A program made the translations under genes and the position numbers. The notes beneath the pieces were generated by a model, which saw nothing but the letters and a program-made list of their open reading frames with translations, was not told where the DNA came from and did no database searches. A stretch of 64,000 nt of DNA from Phytophthora hibernalis (lineage: Eukaryota > Oomycota > Peronosporomycetes > Peronosporales > Peronosporaceae). Where the stretch lies: the NCBI GenBank assembly GCA_012656075.1, contig JAAKBF010000001.1, positions 434,001-498,000 of the forward strand, given 5' to 3'. This document shows positions 21,925-34,046 of this stretch, in pieces; positions within the stretch are counted from its first letter, which is position 1, and every line of letters starts with the position of its first letter.

Positions 21925-23222
21925 GGATTAATCCAGTGTGGGGTTCTTACGGTCTCAGACTGACTGATGGCTTGAGCGCGCAATCGCTGCCACGTGATTG
22001 CGCTGATATATTATTGATGTGGCGTACACAAAGGCAACTTTGAATGTTTGAAGTTGCCTTTTGAGGAGATGGTGGTGCAGTGGTAATGCTTGTCGGCTGC
22101 GCGCGGTCGACGCAGATGGCGAATTAGTGACGTTCGGCTGAAATGGAGCTAGGTATCTTTTGGCGCATGAGTTAAGCCTCGAAAACCCTTGGGCTTGAAG
22201 CTGTCGCGCGGCTGGAGACTCTTTACGCTTACGGGCAGGTTTGGCGTGTTGTGGTACAGTAGCTCCAGGTGGTCAACAGCGGAACTCCGCTGCGGCTTCG
22301 GGCAGCTATGCTATTTAATAGCTCAGCTGCCGCGACGGCCTCGCCACCGACCCACATGGTTTCGGCGATGAGACCGTTACGCTGCGAGTTGCGGCTTAGC
22401 ATGGCTCGGGGTGGCTGTATCGACTACAAAACAAATGCGACTACAAAACAAAAAGCGCCACGCTAGGATAGGCGGGAATACGCCGAATGTTTGAATGTTT
22501 GACACGATCAACGAGCTGCACGATGCCGCGAAGGTCAAGACCCCATCTTGAGGCCAAGCAACGGCGTCGTTTCGAGTGATGCCCGCGCGCGGGGTTACTC
22601 ACCGCCACTTTCATCAGATCGACAGCAGCGGAGGCAGCTGGGATCAGAGCAGCATGTGGACGCAGCAACACGCTGGTGGTGGCCAGCAGCACCGCCACGC
22701 TGCATTAGGCAGAGCTTGCAGGGTGGATATTCCCCCTTTGCGTCTTGTTGACCATTGCGGGGTGCGTATCTTTGCATTCGATTCGACAATCGTTGAGCGC
22801 CACGAGCGTCGCGTCGCCGGGTTTTCACTCACACCCAGTATGCCGCGGCGAAGATGCCTCCTCCGTGGCTGTCCAAAGGCAAAGGCACTCCATGGCCGTG
22901 TTGAAGGTGTCCTGCCGCTGAACCGGCCTCGAACTGAATGCCTTTCACGCGCGCTGATTGGACAGCGAAAGCGGCTAAAATCGCCCATTGGCCGCGTCCC
23001 GAGCTGCTCATCCCCCTTTTCCTCGCCACCCGGCGAAGTCCAGACCAGTCGTCCCGTCGTGCTGAAGCAAGCGCTTTCCCTCCGCGTGGTTGTGGGTCAG
23101 TCACAGCGCGCGTCCTCGGCGCGGGTGCTTCACATTCCAAAGTCCCCACGGCCGTGTAGTGTATCGCTCGCTCACCAAAACGCCAGTCAGTTAATACAGC
23201 AAAAGGCAAAAAGACTTGAGTC
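21925..23222. other. Divergent intergenic region, no gene seen
   Basis: A 1.3-kb region between the leftward hydrolase and the rightward GAF gene. It should hold both promoters. Overlapping open frames occur on both strands near 22440-23220, but they lack family resemblance and look like by-products of high GC. No clear initiator was found. Confidence 0.4.
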
Positions 23223-24298
23223 ATGGCAGCCCCTCACAACAGCAAGGGCAAGTACGGCTACCCGCTCAACTTCGACTGGAAGCACCCGTGGCCGCGCGCG
23301 CCCACGCCCAAGAACGAGGACGAGCGCATGGCCGAGTTGGCGCGCTACCGCATCCTGGACTCGGAGCCCGACGAGAAGTTCGACAAGCTCTGCCGCATCG
23401 CGTGCAAGGAGATGAAGTGCCCCATCGCGGCTGTGAGCTTCATCGACAAGCAGAAGCAGTGGTTCAAGGCCAACAGCGGCCTCACGCAGCGCCAGATCCC
23501 GCGCGACGTGGCGCTGTGCGCGCACACCATCATGCACGCCAAGCGCGCGCTCGTGGTGGAGGACACGTCGCTGGACGAGCGCTTCCAGCACAACCCGCTC
23601 GTCACGCGCGCCTCTGCCGTGCGCTTCTACGCGGGCGTGCCCATCACGACGCCCAGCGGCTTCTGCATCGGCTCCGTCTTCGTCTTTGACGTCAAAAGCC
23701 ACCACAACGTGGACGCCAAGATCCTGCACAAGATCGCGGCCAAGGTGCTCAAGTACATGGACGAGCGGTTGAAGAACATGGCTGCAGCCAATGGCGGCGC
23801 GCTGCCGGAGCCGGTGGCCACGCCTACAGCGTCGACGCCTCCCGCTAAGCGGAAAACGGTCTCCCGCCGACGTCACAAGGCAGTACGGAGCAACCGGCAG
23901 GTGAGACGGCACTTAGGGAGCAGCAGCCACCTCCGGCTCCGGTTAAACCTGAGCCAGTTGCACCGGCGGTTCCTGACCCGGACGCTACGAGCGCTGAGAG
24001 CGGTGCTATTGTACAGGCGGCACAAGCGGCTGCTGCTTCTAGTACGGCCATTGAAGCTCAGGGACAGGGCGGACTGGGCAACATGGGCTCCATGCTCATG
24101 AACCTGCTGGCGCGCACGACGGAGACGCAGCAGCAGCTCGCGGCGCAGCAGGGCGTCATGTTTGAGACGCTGGGCGAACACTCGAACCAGCTGGACTCAC
24201 TGGGCCAGTCCATGAGCAACTTGGAGAAGCGCTTCGAGCAGGTACGACTCAAGAAGGAGCAACAGGCCAACGGGAGCCGCAGACCCAAGCGGGTGTAA
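23223..24298 (+). CDS. GAF-domain protein with coiled-coil C-terminus
   Basis: The ATG at 23223 opens a short N-terminal region followed by a GAF domain (about residues 35-185). It has the typical sequence pattern: ARYRILDSEPDEKFDKLCRIA, then the ligand-pocket block CPIAAVSFID, ALCAHTI and the strand GFCIGSVFVFD. Such domains bind small ligands (cyclic nucleotides, tetrapyrroles) or mediate dimers. A Pro/Ala-rich linker leads to a Gln-rich coiled coil (TTETQQQLAAQQGVMFETL) and a basic end. Linker and coiled coil are in different frames: one base is missing between about 23840 and 23900. Restoring length gives 358 aa. The C-terminus read without the shift (ending 24101) is Arg/Leu-rich and artificial. 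Ligand and partner unknown. Confidence 0.75.
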
Positions 24299-24687
24299 AG
24301 TCGGGGAAAGATGAATGACCAGTGAAGGAAGCTGCTCGAGAATGGCGTGGCTCGGAGCGGAGCGAGGGGGCCACATGCATCCCGCCATGGACCGTAAAAG
24401 TATCTATACGCCTCCCCGTCCACAGCCCAGTCAAGAACGCCAGGCCTCATGAACGTGTTGCATTACGAAATATATGTGCTGTGGCATTTTTAGTATTCTA
24501 TCCATCTTGTTTCTTGTTTTGTGGTAATCAGGGAGACTGTGCTTCCACTGAATGTATTCGGTTCATTTCGGTAGACGAACTGTCAAGTTGAAGATGATCG
24601 TCAGCTTCAGCCCAGCGAAATCCTGAATTGACCTTTGGCGTTTAGCGGGTCCGTTACAATCCGCTCGTATTCTATCAAGTCTCCTTC

Positions 24688-25561
24688 ATGGCGTCTCCGC
24701 AGCTCTTGGATGCCGCAATTCGGGCCGATGGCGTGGTGCGAGAAGCTCCGTATACGTTGCTGTGCATGGTTGTTGCAGTCGAGAAAGCGAATGCCATCAC
24801 CTGGACACCAGAAGGCGATGAAACGGACGTCATGGCAATTTATTCCGTCGAGAGAGACGTCGATCCGTTTGAGCGCGTGCTGCAAGCGGCAAACGAGTGC
24901 AGTCTGCAAAAGAACGCCACGAGGGACAATTACAGACTGAAGAGACGTGAGCAGAAGACGAAACAAGAAGAAGACGAGGAGGAGGAAGTGGTGCCTCGAA
25001 TGGGCTCAGTACACGTGCAGACTGATCTGGAGAGGCTGCTGCACTCAACGTCACGAGTGAAGACTCAAAAGATACTGGAAAATCAATTGGAGGATCTGAG
25101 ACTCGTTCAGATCCGGGAGTTTACGGGCGTCTTGCTTCCCAAACACTTCCAGATTACAACAATTGATGAGGATCCACTCGAATTCCGTCGCGATACGCAC
25201 GGCATTGCTCAAGTGTGGGGTGCGTCCCTCTTCGCTTTCTTGACGAGCGTTCAAAGATCGAGCTAACTTTTAAGTGTGGTCGTGTCTTCTGTACTAGGAC
25301 GCAACGTGTTGGGAGAGCACTACGCTCCGACGAACGACCCGTTGCGCTTTCTTCACAGCCATTCGGTGCCAGAGCTTTTCCAGCGCATGAAGCGTGTAGT
25401 CCGCGAGGATCTGCGCTCGCGTAACAAACGCCGCATCGCAGCTTTAAACGCCAAAGAGAGAGCGACTAAAGGAGCTGGAACGACAAGGCATCCTCACCCC
25501 AGAGCAGCAGCTCGAAGCAAAGTTCGACCGACTGCTCAATTCAAGTGCTGCAGCGTCGTAA
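24688..25561 (+). CDS. Hypothetical conserved-looking protein
   Basis: I do not recognise the family. Exon 1 runs from the ATG at 24688 to 25219. A 78-bp GT-AG intron (25220-25297) joins in frame to exon 2. The protein is mostly helical and charged: an N-terminal globular part, a Lys/Glu-rich stretch with EEDEEEEV near residue 95, and a C-terminal helix ending SSAAAS. Two bases seem lost in the GA repeat at 25456-25462. Reading the frame without the change gives a Pro/His/Arg tail, while with it the frame gives ELERQGILTPEQQLEAKF and a stop at 25559-25561 (265 aa). It is followed after 140 bp by the secreted protein gene. Function unknown. Confidence 0.6.
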
Positions 25562-25701
25562 TGAAGAGACCCCACGGAGAGACGTTTGCTGCGGACGAGT
25601 CTTGAAGCGGCGCGATCCAAAGGAGGTCGATAGTCCCTGCTTGTCATTACCAAGTTTGATCGAGTACCATGACAAACGGAGGATGCCAATACTCTGCGAA
25701 A

Positions 25702-28700
25702 ATGCAGAACTATCGAAAGCAAATATGTACGTGCCATGGACCCGACCGTGATGATGTGGCTCGAGTTCAGTGGCACCAAACGACCAGGTATCGTTTGCAA
25801 AATACAATCAAGTTTTTGTTGATATTACTGGCAGTTTTCGGTGCGCCGCTACCTGCGGCAGCAAGTGCTTCAACAATTGACTATGGATCTTTGACATGGA
25901 GCGAGTGGAGTGAGATCTACACGCCTATTGCTACTGATGATATTGCACTTCGCAGAATATACAGCAAAGGACCACGAATTCGTGCAAAAATAATGGTGTC
26001 GACGCAGATCTCGATGAGTGAACTCGAAGCTGGGGAAGCAATTTTTCGTGAACAGATCAGGGGTGTTGTAGAAGTTGAGACCATTGATCGAGTGCAGCTC
26101 GAATATCTTCAGACCAACGTTCACTCGGAAGACGAACAAGGAACGTATTATGTGGCGTTAGGTATTTCCGCTCTCCCTCCACCACTTGGAAGCAGCGGAA
26201 ATCCGTACGATTCAACCGATTCATCGTTGCTGCTGCCTTATATTGAGATGGAGCGGGAACGGATTGTCGAGAAAGTAAGGTATGGGAACATTTTGGCGTC
26301 GGGGACCGTGACTATCGACAGCCTTTCGCTTTTGGTGGCCAAATGAGCTTGGTTGACATTACGTTGGATGGAGAAGCATTCGTGCAGATTTACTTGAAGC
26401 CGTGGCTCGGTATTCAACTCGCGATATCTTCAGTGATTTCTGACACTGGCGTCAGTACCAGTGACAACGAGCACTATACGACCGACCGAGATGCGTTTCA
26501 AGACCTACGCTTGCGATTTCTGTTGGCACATGGGCTGCGCTCGGTACAAGTCGGAGTCTCGGACATCGTCATTCATTCGCCGATGGCTTTGCTGCCGTTT
26601 GATATTTTTCACGCGGACGCCGGTATCCTAGAAATTGAGATTCACGTGCACGACATCCACTATGCTGGTGTGGTCGAGTCAATTCTAATAGGTGATAGCC
26701 ACACGCCCAGCGTGACCACCAGTAACAGTCTTCAAGCTGCCTTCAATGAGATGGAATCGCAGTGGCAGCTCATATCGATAGCCGTTGACACAGCAGCTGG
26801 AAAGTTGTTTTCTCCAGCAACTGGATCAAGCACATCGTCTCCTACTGCCAATGGCGATTCTGGTTTTGTGAGCGAGTTGACGTTTGAGATGCAATATATT
26901 CCCATGGCGCAGTTGGAACGAACGAAGTGGTCTGTTCTCGATTTTATACGAATTGAAGCAGCGCATATCACTCCAGGTAGAGTAAGGTTTGGCTGCATTG
27001 TGTTTCCTTCCTCTTCGTACGCGCTGTCAAACCTTGACATCCACAATGACGGTAGTGAGGCTTCAACAGAAAGTGAATTTACCGCCGACCGGATATTCGA
27101 TCCTATCAACGCTATCGACTGGACGCTTAGCTTTCTAGTAGAGACGGAGGCCTCAGACAGCGCAGATCTTGCTAGTCACATCACTGACACCCAGACTTTG
27201 GTTGAAATGGGATTCCAACATGCATTGGGTTTCACGGAAGATAGCCCAAGTTCTATGAGCACAACATTCAAAGGCGTTCTTGATTGGGTCGATCCAGGGC
27301 GGAATAATGCAGATTTGACGAAGCCTTTCGTGTCGTTCACACTCACAATTCAACTCGAGCCGCTAGGCGCTTCTGGAATCATCTTAGAATCGCCAAACTT
27401 TTTCAACTTCACCAAGTCCGTTGTGCCTTGGTGCTCTTGCTGCAGCAAGTTGCTATTTTGGATGACCAAGTCACACTCGTCTCGGTGAAAGCTGTTGATC
27501 TACCGACAGTAAAACTGGATAAGACAGGACACACATGGCACCGGTTGCTATTTTTCAAGTATCGAGCAACCATTTCTGACGAAAGCCAACGTCGTGGCAT
27601 CCGCTCTGTCATTTTCTCTCACAGACTAGCCGCTACGATCGAACTCTACTCGGACAGTACGTTGGAGTTAATCGAGCGAGAAATCGATCTGCACGCAGAT
27701 GGATCACCAGTTTGGCCAAAATATTTGCCTGGTGTTTTAGTTGCCGCCCCAACACCCAACAGCATCAGTGATGGCTTTACTACTTCTTCAGCATCGCTAC
27801 TGGGACACCAAGAGAGCTTTACCTACGATTTCAGCGACCCTCAACCGAATGCAGCGTCGGGTATATTGGCAGATTCTACGGGCTTGTGCCCGTCAGAGGG
27901 AACGACATCTACCCGTACCTCTGGTCTGTGCATCAAACTTCATTTCATAGGCAGTTTTCAGGTGGCCCCGATATTTCTTCGCACGCTGCACAGCCTCCGC
28001 CCTATTGAATCCTCCACGATCAGTCTTCCACCTCAGCATGCTGCATTGGATGCTGCCGATTCAAGTGCCAGCTATCCAGCCCCATGGGTACTGGTAGGAG
28101 ACCAGACTGTTGATGAAAGCACTTCGTGGGCACTCCAGGTCGGTGCATCCCCAGACACCAAGGTATACAGCATTCGTCTCACCTTTGCCGCAGCAGATAC
28201 CATGCAAGATTTGAGCGCCACAACTCCTTTTACACTCGACTTGGAATTTAACGCCGAAGATGTAGCAGTCTCACCCGTTGTGAGACGTCGGCAGTTTGGT
28301 GATCTTGCAGTGGTGTCGACCATTGGCCAGCCAGCTCCAGCATTTATCACCGCTGAGCCTCCAGAGTTGGTCGGAGATGACAGTGTCCATATAACGATGA
28401 ACTTACAAGCACCGCGCCTGGGAGGGTTATACTCCGTTTCACTGCTGAATGAGGTAGCACCGTCCTGCACTGACTGCACAACGGCTATGACGGACTGCAA
28501 TTCCATCCTTGAGTGCCGAGCGTTTTCGGCCTGCGCCAGCGTTCTCCTCGATGCCGATTTAACTCTGATCTCAACGATGTTGCAGAGTGACTCAACTATC
28601 ACGAGTGTCGATGCTTCTTGGCTGTTGAGAGACTGTTTGAGTCCTTCCGATGGCACCGCGTGGTCGAGTTCCATGCGCGAGATGCTGGTCTCGAGCTACG

Positions 28701-29155
28701 CGTGTTTGTTGGCGAACCACTGCCCACTGGCATATAGTGAGTCAAGGGGCAGACAACTCGTGCTGGACTACCAGCATGGGAAGCAGGTCTTAACGTTTGA
28801 GCTTGTCAATGGGTTTGCCAGTCTGAGCTTCGCGTTGGCCACTGATGAGACCACGTACGAGTTCGTCGAGGACTTTTCTGCCAACGCCACCGCTGTGACG
28901 ATACAATTGGACGCGATGCTGACTGAGATGTATCGTGCTGCACTGTCGAACATGGCGACTGTGGAGTCGATGCTAACCACAGTGGAGGATCCTACTGGTA
29001 CAGTGACTGCGCACTTGAGCATCAAGTATTTGTTTCTGGGACGGCTCCCATTGCCATTTGTACACATCACTAACAGCGGTGGCAATGATGCGACTGTGGA
29101 GACCATTGTCCCGAGTGAGACGCTGCATCTACGTGTCATACCAATAGCTCCGTAA
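25702..29155 (+). CDS. Large secreted protein with a cysteine module (family A member 2)
   Basis: Same family as the gene at 11968-15211, family name unknown. The N-terminus has a hydrophobic signal or anchor (LQNTIKFLLILLAVFGAPL) unusually far from the ATG at 25702, so an upstream exon or other start is possible. The body is Ser/Thr/Asp-rich and mostly predicted beta. A C-x2-C-x6-C-x5-C-x5-C module (SCTDCTTAMTDC...) lies near 28465-28535, then paired cysteines (CLLANHCPLA) that match ACYSRSACPLA in member 1, and a GRLPLPFVHI ending that parallels GSLPFFIASG. Two single-base losses interrupt the frame: at AAA 26340-26342, and somewhere between 27380 and 27430. With both restored the coding length is divisible by three (1151 aa). 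Likely extracellular. Confidence 0.65.
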
Positions 29156-29567
29156 TGATCCAACATGTTGCCCATGTTGAAGTTGCATTGTGTTCAGTAC
29201 ACTAAGTTAGTGTGCACCACTCTACAATCATTTGGTTGGCCAGTAGTCCGCGCAGCCATCCAGCCAATCACAGCGATTTCCACTCCGATCCTCCTCGTCT
29301 CTACAACTTACAAATGCCAACATGCCGAACTCCACCCTTACAAACCCCAAGTCATTATCTGTAGCCAAGCTCTGCGCCAACTATCCATCCGCGCATTTGA
29401 TCCTGTGGCGCTCGAAGCCACCAAGTCTCACTTTCTGCTGACTGCTCTGCTTGGAACATCGTTTCGAGGTACGCCTGCTATTAGCCTTAAACTCGGCCAA
29501 GATGACGCAATACTCACGTCTTATTTCGTTCGGTGACTGTAGCATCTGAGCATCCAGGAGGGAAGAA
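29156..29567. other. Intergenic region, probable promoter of the UBL-eL41 gene
   Basis: About 410 bp. An open frame (29165-29536) exists but has no codon bias or family resemblance. No initiator match was identified with confidence. Confidence 0.4.
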
Positions 29568-29864
29568 ATGCAGCTCTTCGTGGAGACCCTGTCGGGCTCC
29601 CCGCTCACGCTCAGCGTGGCGGCGGACGCCTCGGTTGCGTCGGTCATGCAGGCCGTAGAGGACGTGGAGTACATCCAGGACTTCCGTCTAGTCTGCGCCG
29701 GCAAGCAGCTGTCGAGTGGCTCGCTCTCTGACTACGCGGTCGGCGAGTGCGACACGCTCAAGATGCTGCTGTCTGTGAACGGCGGCATGCGCGCCAAGTG
29801 GCGCAAGAAACGCATGCGTCGTCTTCGCCGCAAGCGCAGGAAAATGCGTCAGCGCGCCAGATAA
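29568..29864 (+). CDS. RPL41: Ubiquitin-like domain fused to ribosomal protein eL41
   Basis: A 98-aa intronless gene. Residues 1-73 form a ubiquitin fold: MQLFV start as in ubiquitin and FUBI, LVCAGKQLSSG aligned with ubiquitin LIFAGKQLEDG, LSDYAVGECDTLKMLL, and a terminal Gly-Gly. Residues 74-98 begin MRAKWRKKRMRRL and match the 25-residue eL41 of the large subunit almost exactly; stop TAA at 29862-29864. By analogy with ubiquitin-eL40, ubiquitin-eS31 and FUBI-eS30, a deubiquitinase would cut after Gly73 and release eL41. Only two Lys lie in the UBL (46 and 65), so chain building would be limited. The internal ATG at 29787 could also start eL41 alone. A ubiquitin-like to eL41 fusion is not among the classical fusions I know. 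Confidence 0.92.
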   Translation: MQLFVETLSGSPLTLSVAADASVASVMQAVEDVEYIQDFRLVCAGKQLSSGSLSDYAVGECDTLKMLLSVNGGMRAKWRKKRMRRLRRKRRKMRQRAR

Positions 29865-30267
29865 GCGTCTCAACCACAGATGGTCGGTGACCCGAAGGGT
29901 ACACTGTCAGACTGAGGATTTGTGATGCTAGGACGGGTGGCTCCTGCTACCGACTCAGCAGCAAACAGCAGTTTTCTTCGGGCTCCGTTCCTTTAAGACG
30001 ACGCAGGACGACCAGGAAGGTGGACGAGTTTTCTTGTAGCTCGTTAATTGAAATGGAAGAAAAGCATCGTCCGTTGGAATGGATGAAGAGGAAAATTGCG
30101 TTGAATTATCGTTTTTTGGAAATTTGCGTGATTTTGTTTGTTGTTTTAAACAGAAATAGGAATTTGGATACATCTTATAGTTGATCGAATTAATTGTTCA
30201 TTCAGGTTGTTTTGATGTTTCCTGCTTCTGGAATAATTTAGTGGCGATTCTATCAATGACCTAAGAT
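29865..30267. other. Convergent intergenic region
   Basis: About 400 bp of 3' flank shared by the eL41 gene and the first membrane paralog; T/A-rich after 30040. No gene seen. Confidence 0.45.
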
Positions 30268-33200
30268 TTAATATTTTACGTTCGGGTCGTAGTTGAGTGC
30301 CCATGCGGCGAAGGCGGAGGCCGACGCGGACACTCGTCGGAAGAGAGTTTGCGGTCGCTCCGTGACAGAATACACACGGCTTCTGCTTTGTGGCGGTTGA
30401 TCTGTGAAATCGGAGCGTGGTGGAAGAGAGCCGCGTTCGAGGTCACTCGGATACTCATCCTCCTCGTCGTCGTTGTAGTCGTCCTCGACGCACCCAGAAG
30501 CCATCTCATCAAGATTGACTTTGTCCTTGTCCTTGCTGTGCTTGTCACGTGTTTCCGGCATTAGGATCACCAGGTCCTCGCTTCGTGGTGTGGTCGGTCT
30601 ATTGCGTGTCGACAGCAACGGTCTCTTTTTCGAGTCTTGTTGACTCACTCGGCTGGTTGACAAAGGTGCAGCTCCGGAGATAGCAGACGCTGAACCTTGA
30701 CGTGAAAACACAGGAGACAACATTGGAGCAGCGGGAGCGCTCGGCTCTGATGTTGCGTCCACGCTCTCGATTTTGTAGTCATTCAAGACTCGGAAGGCTC
30801 GCTTACGTTTCAGCTTCTCTTCCTCACGGCGCTCGAGACGCTGTGCTGGAGTGTCGAACACCCACATAGTTTCACCGTCGCTGCTACGAGAACCGCTGCT
30901 TCCCACATGCGTTTTAGACCTGGATCCTTCGTGTTCGCTGTCGCTGTGAGCACCCTCTTCAGGAATTTGCTCAAGGCCAGTGGTTTTAGACTTGGCTTTG
31001 GTTTTGCGCTTATGCTTGCCGTGATGACGAAGCTTCTGCACCGAGTGAGTGAGCGCATGGAAGACCTCCGAAATGTTCGAATCGTAGTGCTTCTCAAATG
31101 CATCTAGCTTGATCTTGTTGTTGAGCTCCAGAATCTTCTTCTCACGAAGACTGCATACATGACAATCAATATCCGAATCGCGGTTGCGGGTGTCCGTGCT
31201 GCTAGTCATACTGTCTACATCTGAGGACTTGCGCTGCGATGCAACATCATTATCACCTTCGACCTGTTTTCCAGATCCAGGTTGGTCTGATGTACCACGG
31301 AACGACAAGAAGCTTGTCAAACTGCGACGAACGCGATCGTTGCGCATGGCATCAAGACGTTTCTTCTCCTGGTACGCACGGAGTTTCTCGATTTTTCCAT
31401 GTGCATCTCTGCTCTCTACGAGGACCTCCCAGCGCTCTCGAAGCTGCCCAGATGTGTAGAGCTCGAACTGTTGGTCACAATGATGTTGTTTGGCCATTAG
31501 TTCGTCCAACAACCGAATAAGTTCCCACTTAGGCCCGACACGCTCGACGGCGAGCACCAGCAATTCATCGTTGAAGCAGTCGCAGTGCCTGATTCGCTCT
31601 GTGCAATACGGACATAAGTCCTTCCATCCCCACGTCTTGATGATCAGGTACCACAACAAATCCAGAACAAGTCCCATCAGGGACATCCGCATAATCGCAG
31701 CCAGCAAACCGAACCACATGAACTTCTTCAGGAACAAACAACTGCGGAACGCCCAGATATAGAAGATCGGTGCCTGAGCCAGCGTTAGCAGCACCACAAC
31801 GAGAAACTGCAACAGGAAGGCCAGCCGAAAAGAGAAGCCATTGAGGTTGCCGCCAGCAGCTTTTGCTCTGAAATACTTGCGTCGCTGACGGAAAATGAGC
31901 TTGAAGAGCTCCTTGAAAATAGCCTTGCCTGCCGATGGAAGAACGGAGATCAGGACTGCATACAGCACCACTGATGTGAAGATCGTGATATCTGTACCCC
32001 AGGAATCTCGTAGCATCACGATGATGAACAGCACGTAAAACGTGATGTAGAGAGAACACACGACAATCAGTGCCCGCTCACCTCGTGACAGTCGTTCGTT
32101 CCGGTATGGGCAAAATATCCATGTGAAGTAGTTTTCATGACGCCACCACGTGTAGAATGGCTCAAACGGGTGGCGGAACTTCTTCCAACAGCACGGCCCG
32201 CACAACTTTGTTTTGGGTGTTTTTCGATCCCATGGCATTGGCTGCCAGTAGTCAACCTCGTTTTCGGGCACGTTTAACTCGCGTGAGTAAATACGCTCCA
32301 AGTTCTTCTGCCAGCTCTCACAATGGATCACCATTTGAAAGACACGGAGTCCAAACAGTGTGATAATCAGGTACGGCAAAAACAGGAGCAAATAACTTCC
32401 ACCTAGCCAACCGGACGAGCTGCAAGCGACCGGCATCGGGTTCACCGACACGTACGTGACGTTAAAATCTTCCCAATCAGTTTTCTTCGCCATCTTCTTC
32501 TCCTGATCCAGGTCGTAGATTTTCTCGCTGGAGTACACACTTGTGGGCAATTGTCCAGTTTGGCAATAGTCTGCGGTAGGATTTCGTTCGAGGTAGCACG
32601 GCTGCATGACAAAGTACATGGTTTCCTGGATAGTGTTGTCGATGTATGTGTGCGGCAGGTACGCATACGTGGTGCGTAACGTGGTGCCAGCCTCGATGTA
32701 CTCGAAAGGCTCACCATTTGTGTAGTGCTCGTATTCGTATTCATTCAGCAAGAGAGCATTGAAGTACGACGAATTGGGGTTCGCGCTAGAGCTCAAAGTG
32801 TCGGGGCTTGGCGTTTCAATCGTGTACGTGAGATGAAAGTCAACTTCCTCCAGGAAGTGGAGGTACGTATAGTCTTCCGTGATCTGGACTTCCTGGGCCG
32901 TGAAGGCGTCTAGGTGCAGCACCTCGTTCAGCTGAAACGAAGAAAGGGAGATACCCAACCAGAGAAGCACTCCCAAACCAACGAGCAGCCACATCCAGAA
33001 CTGCACACAACCCCGACGCCTGCTGTACCGGGTACCCAATAATCCAGTCCAGAAATGTTCGTGCTCATGCACCACAGGTCGGTCCTGAATGTAGGACGCG
33101 CGGTGAGCATAACTTTGGTCTTGGTCTTCATCATCGTGGCCAACGTAACTGTTTCGAGGTTTGTGATCCGCCCCAAGAGGGGTCATGATCGAGTCGAGTT

Positions 33201-34046
33201 GAATGTTGGGTTCGTGTCCTATAGACTTGGAGTAGGCGATGTAGGCCTCCAGCAGCTGGTGTTGATGTCGTCGTCCACATCATCGTCGTCGCTGCTCTCC
33301 TCCGAGCTGAAATCCTCGACATCATGTGCGTCTGCCGACCCCGAAGGCCGCAATTGAGCAGCGCCTCGGTTACTCTTCACCCTGCTACTCTTTCTCCGCT
33401 GTCTGAATGCGTCGAACTGCACCGGTTGGTGCGTGTTGGCCAAGTGCACAAGTTCCTCAAACAGCGCTCGATTCTCCCTGCGTCTTTCCTTCTCTTCCAG
33501 TGTTTCATCTTCTCTATTAGGTGAGTCAAGTGGCAGTGACAAGTGCTTCCTCAGACTTCTTCTGTTCTGCTGCACTTCCTCCTCCTCCTCTGCGTCTGTA
33601 CCTGTCAGCGCCGACTCGGACGCCGTCCGAGCTCTAAACACTCTTCTCAGCAGCCCATCTCCACTGGAACTGGTGCCTCTTCGTCGTCGTTGATGGCCTC
33701 GGTCGCTGCTCATTGTGCTGCCAATGCTACGTTGACTTACAGACGGCTCCAGACCTTCGTCGGTCTCCGCTATGGGCTCAGTGGCCGTGGAAACAGGTCC
33801 GAAGAAGGCGCTGGAGATTGCGCGGCGGTTTATCTCCCGTGTGCTGCTGTTGTAGCTGCTGACGCTCGGGTTACTGCGCGCGCTCCACATGTCGTCACTC
33901 TCGGAGCTTTGTGGGGCATCTACAGCACGCTGGAAGGCGGCGGGCGGTGCGTTAGATGCAGGAGAATGAGGCGCAGGACGCGCTGAAGCCGCCGCCGCTG
34001 CATTTGCAGCAGCAATCGCGTCAGCGGACGGTGCACGCGCTGCCAT
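30268..34046 (-). CDS. Multipass membrane protein with lumenal domain and SANT/Myb-like region (paralog 1)
   Basis: Starts at the ATG 34044-34046. A Ser/Arg-rich cytosolic N-terminus (about 260 aa) comes first. The frame then loses one base at 33258-33259 (QLLEAYIAYSKSIGHEPN continues in the next frame). TM1 (WMWLLVGLGVLLWLGISL) is followed by a lumenal domain of about 200 aa with sequons and conserved Cys, then about five or six further helices. The helix pair around SRGERALIVVCSLY is weakly reminiscent of polycystin-1-type channels. A CPYC...HCDC cluster then leads to a SANT/Myb-like stretch (ELLVLAVERVGPKW...SGQLRERW). The tail is long and acidic/basic, with the family signature MWVFDTPAQRLERREEEK, ending NYDPNVKY. 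With the base restored, length is 1259 aa. No named family; role unknown. Confidence 0.75.

Noticed and set aside
22576..23415. 279-codon plus-strand frame overlapping the GAF gene start
   Set aside because: It is Arg/Ser-rich without domain, overlaps the GAF coding region in another frame and is GC-driven.
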